A stretch of 64,000 bases of DNA from Pseudomonas sp. S09G 359 (GTDB lineage Bacteria > Pseudomonadota > Gammaproteobacteria > Pseudomonadales > Pseudomonadaceae), in the NCBI RefSeq assembly GCF_002843605.1, contig NZ_CP025263.1, positions 936,501 to 1,000,500 on the forward strand, read 5' to 3'. Below are positions 54,555-63,170 of this stretch, piece after piece. The notes beneath the pieces were generated by a model. That model was given only the letters and a program-made list of their open reading frames with translations, ran no database searches and was not told where the DNA came from. The translations under genes were made by a program, and so were the position numbers. The first letter of the stretch is position 1. Every line of letters starts with the position of its first letter.

Positions 54555-57203
54555 TCAACCGAAATAGTCGGGAAACCTGTTCGGCCCTGAATACACAAAG
54601 TTTGACGGTGTCAGTTTGATTTCCTTGGGCATCTTAAGCTCAACAAACGGGCTGCCGGCGGTCACCGCCCCCAAGTCCTGTGGAACTTGGTCAGTGCTGA
54701 ATATCACCATGTAGTCACCCCTGCCCACATAGCGTTCATTGCCCAGGAACAGCAAGTTTTCGACATTCGCTGCGTTGAATTGCTGGCCGGGGGGGTTAAC
54801 GTACACGCCGCCTTTTGAACCCGCGCGTGTTTCACCGCGCGCTGAATCAGTAATAGCGTGTTCCCGGGCAATCGCTTCTGCTCCGGCTTTGTCGGTGTAG
54901 TGAATATAAACGGGTTGCCCATTGTGCATCCCCGAATCGGTTATCGATTGCCAATCTTGATGATTGGCCAATTGCTGATTGGTTGAATCGCGTAGAGCAA
55001 CGCTGTCTTTTGCGATCGTACGCTCTTGCGGTTTAGGTCGTGTTTGGTTGATTGAATTTAGTTGTTTACGCCCACCGCCGAGATTGTTGGCCAATCGCCA
55101 TTCGCCATTATTTGTCGGCACAAGGATCATCACCTGATTCCTGGTGACAGGGTCAACCACCCGAATGGGGTTGCCACCGCCCTTATAGAACCGTTCGACC
55201 TGAAATACTTTGCTCTCGCCGGTGCCGTCGGTGAATCTGATATAGAACTCGTCTGCGACTTGATAGGTACCGTCGCCCCTTATCGTACGCCCGTCGAGAA
55301 AGTTATCCGGCAGTGCGTGAGCGCTGTAGTCAGGCAACGGCGGAGGAGGGCTGGCGGCGTCGGCGGCTAAGTTCGAACTCAGCGACTCTTCGGGTTCGGG
55401 GCTCATCAGTGTATTGGAGGTGATTTTGTTCACTCCGCCCTCACCACCTTTCACGGCTTCTGCGATATGAGGGGCCACCACCAACGCTGCATTGAAAGTA
55501 CCAAACACAATTCGCTCAGTGCCTTTCGGTTTGCCCTGTACTTCGTCGTCAATACCAATACCCACGGTAGCGGCAGCGTTCGCAAAATAGAAGGCATCCA
55601 GCGCCAACGCCACTTCCGGCATCATCAATGCCAGCGGGGTTAGGAACAGTGCGGCTTTTGTCGCCTTTTCAAAGCCCGACAGAATCTTGTTTTTGGTGAT
55701 GTCTGCATCACTGGTTATCTTGATATCGGCATCCGCATAGGACCGATCTTTTTGGCGTTTGGTGATTTCTTCGAAGGGCAGATTAGTCGGTTCGGTTGTA
55801 ATGAATTCCTGAGGGTCCCATTTGCCGCTGAACGCGCGATGGTTATAGGAAAGCAGTCCGCCTGGGGTTTCACGTTTTTCCGGCCAGGCTCCAAGCCCTG
55901 CAAGCGTCTCGTCTATACCGGCGCGTTGCCAGCCGTCAGGTTTGTCTTTAAGAGGGAAGTGTGAGGCCAGCGCATTGCGCTTGAGCGGGTCAGCCATTTG
56001 TGCGGCCAACCATGTCCTCATTTCGGCTGGGCTATTGAAGCTATGAAGGGGCGAAGAGTTGCCCGGTATATACAGTAATGTGAGCGGCGCAATCTTATTG
56101 CCATTGGTGTCGAACGTTACCTTTTTATCGGTAATGTACATAAGGTCTGTGGAGGTGTAGGCGCCTATTTTGAGCAGGCCAACTTCAAGGTTGGGGTCCT
56201 TCGCGGGATTTTTTTCCAGTGCTTCATAGTTGATATCAGGCCACGAGTCCTGATTGCCGGGCAGCCCGGCTGCCCGCATGACCAATGCCCGGCCCTCTGC
56301 GGTCAGACTTCCCTCTTGATGCTGGGCCATCGCAGACTTTACGAAGGCAGCCTTGGCCAGCACCGGGTATTTTTCTTTATGGCTATTCCAGAACTGATCC
56401 AGAAATTCCGTGTAGGGCTTTTGGAAGTCAGCTTTCCAGATGAGCTTTTTAAACTCTGCCGGGGGGATTGAGCTCTGGTTTGACGCGTTGTATGCCGATG
56501 AGGATGCCTCCGGCGACACGGTGTAAATGCCTTGGTAGCTATGGGTAATGTCGGCCTCTTGGCTGTGGGGATGAACGCGGCTGTTGAGGTCATAAAATTT
56601 TGGTGTGTGCGTTGTCACAGAGTCCTGAGCTTTAACATTCGGCCCTCCTTCAAAGAAGGGAACGCTATAGCCTTTTCCTTCAGGGGTATGTTGCGCATTT
56701 GTTATGAGCGCCTGAGTCAATGAGATCCTCTGGGTGATCTTCGCTGGGTAAGGCTCTTTTTCCTCGCGGTTGTAATCGTAAGTAACCAGGTAAGTGTTAT
56801 CGGGATCAATATCCCATTTTTGTTTTTTGGCTGGGTCGGGTTCCTGGGCTTTCATTTCCGCGAATTTTTCTTTGAGAAAGTCAGAGGCTTCCTGCTCGAT
56901 ACTTTTGAACGCCTTGGAGATTTCTTTAGTCGCGGGGTCTACGTTGATGTTGAGGCCAAGGTCGGTGGCGGTCGGTGTTTTCTGACTATTTGCGACGCTC
57001 TTGCCGGGATCGGGATCGACGCTGGTTTGTTTATAGCCCCCGCCCTGTGAGAGCGCATTGGGTTTGATGGCCAGTACTAATTGTTGTTCGTCTGGCGCCT
57101 TCTCGTTGATTGCACGCCTGCGCCGCTGGCTCGGGATCGATTCATCTGGCTGATCAGCAGCTGTGTACTGGTGGGGCGTTAAAACGCTCGGGCCGATTTG
57201 CAT
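54555..57203 (-). CDS. Large toxin-like protein with DUF6543-like scaffold and C-terminal HYD1-type ADP-ribosyltransferase-like domain
   Basis: An 882-aa protein without signal peptide. The first 16 residues (MQIGPSVLTPHQYTAA) have no acidic residue and Ile at position 3, as in type III effectors. The DUF6543-like domain spans about residues 260-440 (FWNSHKEKYPVLAKAAF, LLYIPGNSSPLHSF, LKRNALASHFPL). A hydrophobic stretch lies at 515-550, and the beta domain seen in the 1103-aa paralogue at 640-705. Residues 763-882 look like a HYD1-signature ART: VYIHYTDKAGAEAI (His768, Tyr769), SKGGVYVNP (Tyr801) and a possible Glu855. Function is inferred. Base composition is AT-richer than its neighbours by eye. 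No immunity-like gene is adjacent. Confidence 0.7.
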   Translation of the reverse strand: MQIGPSVLTPHQYTAADQPDESIPSQRRRRAINEKAPDEQQLVLAIKPNALSQGGGYKQTSVDPDPGKSVANSQKTPTATDLGLNINVDPATKEISKAFKSIEQEASDFLKEKFAEMKAQEPDPAKKQKWDIDPDNTYLVTYDYNREEKEPYPAKITQRISLTQALITNAQHTPEGKGYSVPFFEGGPNVKAQDSVTTHTPKFYDLNSRVHPHSQEADITHSYQGIYTVSPEASSSAYNASNQSSIPPAEFKKLIWKADFQKPYTEFLDQFWNSHKEKYPVLAKAAFVKSAMAQHQEGSLTAEGRALVMRAAGLPGNQDSWPDINYEALEKNPAKDPNLEVGLLKIGAYTSTDLMYITDKKVTFDTNGNKIAPLTLLYIPGNSSPLHSFNSPAEMRTWLAAQMADPLKRNALASHFPLKDKPDGWQRAGIDETLAGLGAWPEKRETPGGLLSYNHRAFSGKWDPQEFITTEPTNLPFEEITKRQKDRSYADADIKITSDADITKNKILSGFEKATKAALFLTPLALMMPEVALALDAFYFANAAATVGIGIDDEVQGKPKGTERIVFGTFNAALVVAPHIAEAVKGGEGGVNKITSNTLMSPEPEESLSSNLAADAASPPPPLPDYSAHALPDNFLDGRTIRGDGTYQVADEFYIRFTDGTGESKVFQVERFYKGGGNPIRVVDPVTRNQVMILVPTNNGEWRLANNLGGGRKQLNSINQTRPKPQERTIAKDSVALRDSTNQQLANHQDWQSITDSGMHNGQPVYIHYTDKAGAEAIAREHAITDSARGETRAGSKGGVYVNPPGQQFNAANVENLLFLGNERYVGRGDYMVIFSTDQVPQDLGAVTAGSPFVELKMPKEIKLTPSNFVYSGPNRFPDYFG

Positions 57204-57255
57204 AAAAGTGAGAACTCGGTACGTACAGTGGAAAAATCGAATGTGATCGTCCGTT

Positions 57256-57284
57256 TATGTGGGCGCGTACATAGGATGAGTTCC
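57256..57284 (-). promoter_or_regulatory. hrp-box-like promoter of the 882-aa gene
   Basis: On the minus strand GGAACT, 16 nt, CCACATA; consensus is GGAACC-N15/16-CCACNNA, so one position differs. It lies 52 bp before the ATG at 57203. Spacer length equals that of the box before the paralogue. Confidence 0.6.
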
Positions 57285-57382
57285 GGTTCGTGCGTGAGTA
57301 GTTTCTAAAACACCGGTGGGAAGGGCGCCCGCTACGGTGCTGAACGGCGACTGAACAACCTGCCTCAGGCCGCACGGAGCGC

Positions 57383-57408
57383 TGAACCGATCGTCTATGA
57401 TCGGTTCA
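57383..57408. promoter_or_regulatory. Perfect inverted repeat upstream of the ABC transporter gene
   Basis: TGAACCGATC and GATCGGTTCA, 10 bp arms with spacer GTCTAT, 34 bp before the ATG at 57443. It overlaps a possible -10 element TATGAT (57396-57401). Likely an operator or a leader hairpin; no T-run follows. Confidence 0.5.
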
Positions 57409-57442
57409 AACGCCTGTCACTTTTCCTTACCGAGCCTGAACG

Positions 57443-59167
57443 ATGAATCAGAACGCTGAGTATTCCGCGGTCAACGACGCAGTGCGTGGGCAATTCTTTC
57501 GCCGAACCTGGGCGATGATCACGCCTTATTGGCGCAGTGAAGAGAAGGGCAAGGCCTGGTTGCTGCTGGCGGCGGTGATCGCGCTGTCGCTGTTCAGCGT
57601 GGCGATTTCGGTGTGGATCAACCACTGGTACAAAGACTTCTACAACGCCCTGGAGAAGAAGGACACCGCCGCCTTCTGGCAACTGATCGGCTATTTCGGC
57701 GGGATCGCTGCCGTGGCGATTCTGGGCGCGGTGTACCGCCTGTACCTGACCCAGATGCTGACCATTCGCTGGCGTGCCTGGCTCACCGAAAAGCACTTCG
57801 CGCGCTGGCTCGCGCACAAGAACTACTATCAGCTGGAGCAGGGCGGCTACACCGATAACCCGGACCAGCGCATTTCCGAAGACCTCAACAACTTCACCTC
57901 CAGTACCTTGAGCCTCGGCCTGGGGCTGCTGCGCAACGTGGTCAGCCTGGTGTCGTTCTCGATCATCCTGTGGGGCGTGTCGGGTAGCATCGAAGTGTTC
58001 GGCATCACCATCCCCGGCTACATGTTCTGGTGCGCGTTGCTCTACGCCGCCGTGGGCAGTTGGTTGACGCACCTGATCGGCCGTCGCCTGATCGGCCTCA
58101 GCAATAGACAACAACGCTTCGAAGCGGACTTGCGTTTCTCCATGGTGCGCGTGCGCGAGAACGCTGAGAGCATCGCCCTGTACAACGGCGAGCCGAATGA
58201 GAACCAGCGCCTCAGCGCACGCTTCGGCAAGGTCTGGCACAACTTCTGGGACATCATGCAAGTGTCCAAGCGCCTGACCTTTTTTACCGCCGGCTACAGC
58301 CAGATAGCAATCATCTTCCCGTTTATCGTCGCCGCGCCGCGTTACTTCACCGGCAAGATCGAGCTGGGCGAGCTGATGCAAATCAACTCGGCGTTCGGCA
58401 ACGTGCAGGAGAATTTCAGCTGGTTTATCGACGCGTACTCCGAGCTGGCGGCGTGGCGCGCTACCAGCGACCGTCTGCTGAGCTTCCACCAGGCGATGAG
58501 TGACAACGAACAGCGCCCACCGGCGATTGATGTGCGCGCCGAAGGCGAACGCCTGGTCGTGCAGAACCTGGGCATGGACCTCGCGGACGGCCGCCACTTG
58601 CTCACCGATGCTGACATGAGCGTAGAGCCGGGGCAGCGCCTGATGCTCAGCGGCCGCTCCGGCAGCGGCAAGTCCACCTTGCTGCGTGCGATGGGCCATC
58701 TGTGGCCGGCGGGCCATGGCAGCATTCGCCTGCCGGCGGCGCGTTACCTGTTCCTGCCACAGAAGCCCTACCTGCCGATTGGCACTCTCAAAGCCGTGTT
58801 GAGTTATCCACAGGACGACAGCGTTTACTCGGCAGAACGTTATGCACAGGTCCTGGAAACCTGCCGCCTGCCACATCTGGTCGCGCGCCTGGACGAGGCC
58901 AACCACTGGCAGCGCATGCTCTCGCCGGGTGAGCAGCAACGGCTGGCGTTTGCCCGCGCTTTGTTGTTCGCGCCGCAATGGCTGTACATGGACGAGGCCA
59001 CCTCGGCGATGGATGAAGAGGACGAGGCGACGCTGTATCAGGCGTTGATCGATGAGCTGCCGGGCTTGAGCATTGTGAGTGTCGGGCACCGCAGCAGCCT
59101 CAAGCGCTTCCATGGGCGGCATGTGCGGATCGAGGGTGGGTTGTTGCAGGAACAACCCGTGGCTTAA
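57443..59167 (+). CDS. ABC transporter, fused permease/ATPase (YddA/SbmA-like)
   Basis: A 574-aa half-transporter. The N-terminal membrane domain (about residues 1-330) begins RTWAMITPYWRSEEKGKAWL and carries the SbmA/ABC_membrane_2 pattern WRAWLTEKHFARWL and NPDQRISEDLNNFT. The C-terminal ATPase has Walker A SGRSGSGKSTLLR near residue 413, signature LSPGEQQR, Walker B WLYMDEATSAMDE and switch His in VGHRSSL. Relatives include YddA and Rv1819c-like transporters of peptides, bleomycin or cobalamin; the substrate here is unknown. The ribosome site is weak. A REPIN and a strong terminator follow. Confidence 0.9.
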   Translation: MNQNAEYSAVNDAVRGQFFRRTWAMITPYWRSEEKGKAWLLLAAVIALSLFSVAISVWINHWYKDFYNALEKKDTAAFWQLIGYFGGIAAVAILGAVYRLYLTQMLTIRWRAWLTEKHFARWLAHKNYYQLEQGGYTDNPDQRISEDLNNFTSSTLSLGLGLLRNVVSLVSFSIILWGVSGSIEVFGITIPGYMFWCALLYAAVGSWLTHLIGRRLIGLSNRQQRFEADLRFSMVRVRENAESIALYNGEPNENQRLSARFGKVWHNFWDIMQVSKRLTFFTAGYSQIAIIFPFIVAAPRYFTGKIELGELMQINSAFGNVQENFSWFIDAYSELAAWRATSDRLLSFHQAMSDNEQRPPAIDVRAEGERLVVQNLGMDLADGRHLLTDADMSVEPGQRLMLSGRSGSGKSTLLRAMGHLWPAGHGSIRLPAARYLFLPQKPYLPIGTLKAVLSYPQDDSVYSAERYAQVLETCRLPHLVARLDEANHWQRMLSPGEQQRLAFARALLFAPQWLYMDEATSAMDEEDEATLYQALIDELPGLSIVSVGHRSSLKRFHGRHVRIEGGLLQEQPVA

Positions 59168-59181
59168 AGCCTGACTCGGTC

Positions 59182-59290
59182 AATGTGGGAGGGGCGGTGC
59201 GACGATTCGACTTGCCCCCGATAACGGTGTGTCAGTTAAAGATAGGTTGACTGACCCACTGCTATCGGGGGCAAGCCCCCTCCCACATTT
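59182..59290. repeat. REPIN with a 16-nt insertion in its left arm
   Basis: The right arm is a normal ...GCAAGCCCCCTCCCACATTT. The left arm reads AATGTGGGAGGGG, then about 16 extra bases (CGGTGCGACGATTCGA), then CTTGCCCCCGATA, so the inner left hairpin is interrupted while the outer pairing survives. Confidence 0.85.
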
Positions 59291-59321
59291 GACCTCATTG
59301 TTCCGGCGAGTGAGCAAGCAC

Positions 59322-59359
59322 AAAAAAGCCCGGCTGATCATCGATCAGCCGGGCTTTTT
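59322..59359. terminator. Bidirectional intrinsic terminator
   Basis: AAAAAAGCCCGGCTGATC and GATCAGCCGGGCTTTTT around ATC. It serves the ABC transporter gene (+) and the convergent ZapG-like gene (-). Confidence 0.95.
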
Positions 59360-59376
59360 CAGTGCTTGAAGAGGGC

Positions 59377-59814
59377 TTACTTCTTCAAGCCGTAATGCTC
59401 ATCCAGCATGCCTGGGGCGTTCGGCGTTTTTGGCGCGTAGTCCCGTGGCGGCTCCTGGTTTTCCCGGGGTGGGGTCAGGCGCTCGCGTGGAGCTTGCGGT
59501 GCATCGGAATGCAGCGCGGCCAGCAGACGCTGACGGGTGATGTCGTCGAGGGCCAGGCGGTTGGCGCCATCGGCGAGGTGATCCTGTACTTCCTGGTAGC
59601 TCTGGGTGAGCTTCTTGACCAGGGTCGCGGTGCTGTTGAAGTGGGTAACAACCTCGTTCTGATAACTGTCAAAACGTTCCTGAATGTCATCCAACTGACG
59701 CTGCGTGCGGTTAGGCGCGGCATTCGGCAGCAAGCGAGCAACCAGGAAACCAATGGCGACACCGGCAACCAGGGCAAGAGTCGGCAACAACCAAACTAAG
59801 AGCGAGTGTTCCAC
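59377..59814 (-). CDS. zapG: YhcB/ZapG family cell-envelope protein (DUF1043)
   Basis: A 145-aa inner-membrane protein. One N-terminal helix (LLVWLLPTLALVAGVAIGFLVARLL) is followed by a cytoplasmic coiled coil (about residues 38-95, QRQLDDIQERFDSYQNEVVTHF) and a Pro-rich tail. YhcB/ZapG links cell division with envelope synthesis in enterobacteria; the same role here is by family. Corresponds to PA4441. The ATG at 59814 follows GGAAGGACTC. Confidence 0.9.
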   Translation of the reverse strand: MEHSLLVWLLPTLALVAGVAIGFLVARLLPNAAPNRTQRQLDDIQERFDSYQNEVVTHFNSTATLVKKLTQSYQEVQDHLADGANRLALDDITRQRLLAALHSDAPQAPRERLTPPRENQEPPRDYAPKTPNAPGMLDEHYGLKK

Positions 59815-59961
59815 GAGTCCTTCCTCTATAAACGGCTTTGCTTTACGTTAACGGCTCGGACCTGCGCTGTATACCGCGATTAAGCTCGCAATGATGCCAT
59901 GCACAGACTTTTAGCTAGACGAGTCGACCCTTTGAGAGGTCACGGAGTTCATTCCTTGCTC

Positions 59962-60591
59962 ATGCGTGAAACCCCCGTTTTGATCGATGGCCCGGTGGGC
60001 CAATTGGAAGCCTTGTACCTGGATCACCCCGAGCCACGTGGCCTGGCGCTGATCTGCCACCCTAACCCGGTGCAGGGCGGGACCATGCTCAATAAAGTCG
60101 TTTCGACCCTGCAACGCACCGCCCGCGATGCCGGTTTGATTACTTTGCGTTTTAATTACCGGGGCGTCGGCGCGAGTGCCGGTACCCACGACATGGCCAC
60201 CGGTGAAGTGGACGATGCCGAAGCGGCCGCCACCTGGCTGCGGGAAAAACACCCCGACCTGCCGATCACCTTGCTTGGGTTTTCGTTTGGCGGTTATGTT
60301 GCGGCAAGTCTCGGCGGCCGCCTGGAAGCCAAGGGTGAAAAGCTCGCGCACCTGTTCATGGTCGCCGCTGCGGTGATGCGCCTGCGCGAAACCGATGTGC
60401 TGCCACAAGGTTGCCCGCTGACCCTGATCCAGCCGGAAACCGACGAAGTGGTCGAGCCGCAAATCGTCTACGACTGGTCCGCCGCCCTCAAACGCCCCCA
60501 TGAGCTGCTGAAAGTGGCAGAATGCGGACACTTTTTTCACGGCAAGCTCACCGATCTCAAGGATCTGGTGCTGCCGCGTCTCTCGAATTGA
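59962..60591 (+). CDS. Alpha/beta hydrolase
   Basis: A 209-aa serine hydrolase-like protein of the KANL3/Tex30-like group. Strands and turns: LALICHPNPVQGGTM near residue 30 (oxyanion His-Pro-Asn), LRFNYRGVGASAGTHD near residue 62, the nucleophile elbow GFSFGGYVAASL with Ser near residue 98 (G-F-S-F-G), and His in AECGHFFHGKL near the end. Substrate unknown. The ATG at 59962 is used; TTG at 59956 is better spaced from GGAG at 59944 and would add two residues. It is followed by trpS after 24 bp, the PA4440-PA4439 order. Confidence 0.88.
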   Translation: MRETPVLIDGPVGQLEALYLDHPEPRGLALICHPNPVQGGTMLNKVVSTLQRTARDAGLITLRFNYRGVGASAGTHDMATGEVDDAEAAATWLREKHPDLPITLLGFSFGGYVAASLGGRLEAKGEKLAHLFMVAAAVMRLRETDVLPQGCPLTLIQPETDEVVEPQIVYDWSAALKRPHELLKVAECGHFFHGKLTDLKDLVLPRLSN

Positions 60592-60615
60592 TAGCAGTCT
60601 GATAAGCGATTACCC

Positions 60616-61971
60616 ATGACGACTCGTACCCGTATCCTCACCGGCATCACCACCACCGGCACGCCGCACCTGGGCAACTACGCCGGTGCGATCCGCCCGG
60701 CGATCCTCGCCAGCCAGGATGCCAATGCCGACTCCTTCTACTTCCTGGCCGACTACCACGCCCTGATCAAATGCGATGACCCGCAGCGCATCCAGCGCTC
60801 GCGCATGGAAATCGCCGCGACCTGGCTGGCCGGTGGCCTGGATGTGAACCGGGTGACGTTCTACCGCCAGTCCGACATCCCGGAAATCCCCGAGCTGACC
60901 TGGCTGCTGACTTGCGTGGCGGCCAAGGGCCTGCTCAACCGCGCCCACGCCTACAAGGCGTCGGTGGACAAGAACGTGGAAGCCGGCGAAGACCCGGATG
61001 CGGGCATCACCATGGGCCTGTACAGCTACCCGGTGCTGATGGCGGCGGATATCCTGATGTTCAACGCGCACAAGGTGCCGGTAGGGCGTGACCAGATCCA
61101 GCACGTGGAAATGGCCCGTGACATCGGCCAGCGTTTCAACCACCTGTTCGGCAACGGCAAAGAATTCTTCACCATGCCCGAGGCGCTGATCGAAGAAAGC
61201 GTCGCCACCTTGCCGGGCCTGGACGGCCGCAAGATGTCCAAGAGCTACGACAACACCATCCCGTTGTTCACCAGCGCCAAGGACATGAAAGAGGCGATCT
61301 CGCGGATCGTCACCGACTCGCGCGCGCCCGGCGAAGCCAAGGACCCGGACAACTCGCACCTGTTCACTCTGTACCAGGCGTTTGCCACCAAGGCCCAGGA
61401 ACAAGAATTCCACGCAGAACTGCTGCAAGGCCTGGGCTGGGGCGAGGCGAAGAGCCGTCTGTTCCAACTGCTGGACGGCCAGCTTGGGGAAGCGCGCGAG
61501 CGTTATCACCAACTGATGTCGCGCCCGTCGGACATGGAAGACCTGCTGCTGGTCGGCGCCAAGAAGGCCCGTGCCGTGGCGGCACCGTTCCTGGCTGAAC
61601 TGCGCGAAGCGGTGGGCCTGCGTTCGTTCGTCAACCAGGCGGCGGCGCCAGTCGCGACCAAGAAGAAAACCGCGAAAGCCGCGCGTTTCGTGAGCTTCCG
61701 TGAAGACGATGGCAGCTTCCGCTTCCGCCTGCTGGCGGCGGATGGCGAGCAACTGCTGCTGTCGCGCAACTTTGCTGACGGCAAAGCGGCCGGCGCGGTG
61801 ACCAAGCAGTTGCAAAGCGGCGTGATGCTCGACGTGCGCCCCGAGGCCCTGGGCTTCAGCGTATGGCTGGACGACGCGGCAGTGGCCGACAGCACCGAGT
61901 TCGCCGACGCGGCCTCCCGTGATGCGGCCATTGCCGCGCTGCGCATCGCGTTGACCCCAACCGAGGATTAA
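60616..61971 (+). CDS. trpS: Tryptophan--tRNA ligase
   Basis: A 451-aa class Ic synthetase charging tRNA-Trp. The HIGH-like motif is TTTGTPHLGNYAG near residue 13, and the KMSKS loop is GRKMSKSYDN near residue 207. The core ends near residue 335; a C-terminal extension of about 110 residues (from KKKTAKAARFVSFREDDGSF) is normal for Pseudomonas TrpS but longer than the 334-aa E. coli enzyme. The tight spacing to the hydrolase gene suggests co-transcription. Confidence 0.96.
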   Translation: MTTRTRILTGITTTGTPHLGNYAGAIRPAILASQDANADSFYFLADYHALIKCDDPQRIQRSRMEIAATWLAGGLDVNRVTFYRQSDIPEIPELTWLLTCVAAKGLLNRAHAYKASVDKNVEAGEDPDAGITMGLYSYPVLMAADILMFNAHKVPVGRDQIQHVEMARDIGQRFNHLFGNGKEFFTMPEALIEESVATLPGLDGRKMSKSYDNTIPLFTSAKDMKEAISRIVTDSRAPGEAKDPDNSHLFTLYQAFATKAQEQEFHAELLQGLGWGEAKSRLFQLLDGQLGEARERYHQLMSRPSDMEDLLLVGAKKARAVAAPFLAELREAVGLRSFVNQAAAPVATKKKTAKAARFVSFREDDGSFRFRLLAADGEQLLLSRNFADGKAAGAVTKQLQSGVMLDVRPEALGFSVWLDDAAVADSTEFADAASRDAAIAALRIALTPTED

Positions 61972-62050
61972 CCCGACCAAGGGTTGATTGCCATTATCCG
62001 GGGCCGTCGTTACAGTGACGGCCCGTTTTTGTTGCCTTGCTAACGAAATT

Positions 62051-63145
62051 ATGACGCCCCTAGAACGATATCAAGCTGATCTGAAACGCCCTGAATTCTT
62101 CCATGACGCGGCCCAGGAAACGGCGGTGCGTCATTTGCAGCGCCTGTACGACGACCTGGTCGCGGCCTCGCAGAGCAAGCCGGGGATGTTCAGCAAGCTG
62201 TTTGGCAAGAAAGACCACACGCCGGTCAAGGGCCTGTACTTCTGGGGCGGCGTCGGCCGGGGCAAGACTTACCTGGTAGACACCTTCTTCGAAGCGCTGC
62301 CGTTCAAGGAAAAGGTCCGTACTCACTTCCACCGCTTCATGAAGCGCGTGCACGAAGAGATGAAAACCCTGCCGGGCGAGAAAAACCCGCTGACCATCAT
62401 CGCCAAGCGTTTCTCCGATGAGGCGCGGGTGATCTGTTTCGATGAGTTTTTCGTCTCCGACATCACCGACGCCATGATCCTCGGCACCCTGATGGAAGAA
62501 CTGTTCAAGAACGGCGTGACCCTGGTTGCCACCTCGAACATCGTGCCCGACGGCCTGTACAAGGACGGCCTGCAGCGCGCGCGCTTCCTGCCGGCGATTG
62601 CGCTGATCAAGCAGAACACCGAGATCGTCAACGTCGACAGCGGCGTCGACTACCGCCTGCGTCACCTTGAACAAGCGGAGCTGTTCCACTTCCCGCTGAA
62701 CGAAGCGGCGCACGAAAGCCTGCGCAAAAGCTTCCGCGCCCTCACGCCGGAATGCACCCAGGCGGTGGAAAACGACAAGTTGATGATCGAAAACCGCGAA
62801 ATCATCGCGCTGCGTACCTGCGATGACGTGGCCTGGTTCGATTTCCGCGCGCTCTGCGACGGCCCGCGCAGCCAGAACGACTACATCGAACTGGGCAAGA
62901 TCTTCCACGCGGTGATCCTCAGCGGCGTGGAGCAGATGGGCGTCACCACCGACGACATCGCGCGCCGTTTCATCAACATGGTCGATGAGTTCTACGACCG
63001 TAACGTGAAGCTGATCATCTCGGCGGAAGTCGAGCTGAAGGATCTCTACACCGGCGGGCGCTTGAACTTCGAGTTCCAGCGCACCTTGAGCCGTCTGCTC
63101 GAGATGCAGTCCCACGAGTTCCTGTCGCGCGGCCACAAACCTTAA
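62051..63145 (+). CDS. zapE: Cell division ATPase ZapE (AFG1 family)
   Basis: A 364-aa AAA-like ATPase related to mitochondrial AFG1; ZapE in E. coli acts on the Z-ring under stress. Walker A is YFWGGVGRGKTYLVD near residue 62, Walker B is VICFDEFFVSDI near residue 134, sensor VTLVATSNIVPDGLY near 160, and the AFG1 C-terminal signature MVDEFYDRNVKLIISAEVEL. The ATG at 62051 gives MTPLERYQADLKRPEF. Corresponds to PA4438 beside trpS. Confidence 0.95.
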   Translation: MTPLERYQADLKRPEFFHDAAQETAVRHLQRLYDDLVAASQSKPGMFSKLFGKKDHTPVKGLYFWGGVGRGKTYLVDTFFEALPFKEKVRTHFHRFMKRVHEEMKTLPGEKNPLTIIAKRFSDEARVICFDEFFVSDITDAMILGTLMEELFKNGVTLVATSNIVPDGLYKDGLQRARFLPAIALIKQNTEIVNVDSGVDYRLRHLEQAELFHFPLNEAAHESLRKSFRALTPECTQAVENDKLMIENREIIALRTCDDVAWFDFRALCDGPRSQNDYIELGKIFHAVILSGVEQMGVTTDDIARRFINMVDEFYDRNVKLIISAEVELKDLYTGGRLNFEFQRTLSRLLEMQSHEFLSRGHKP

Positions 63146-63170
63146 TCGTTCTCCAGAACATTAGAGATCC

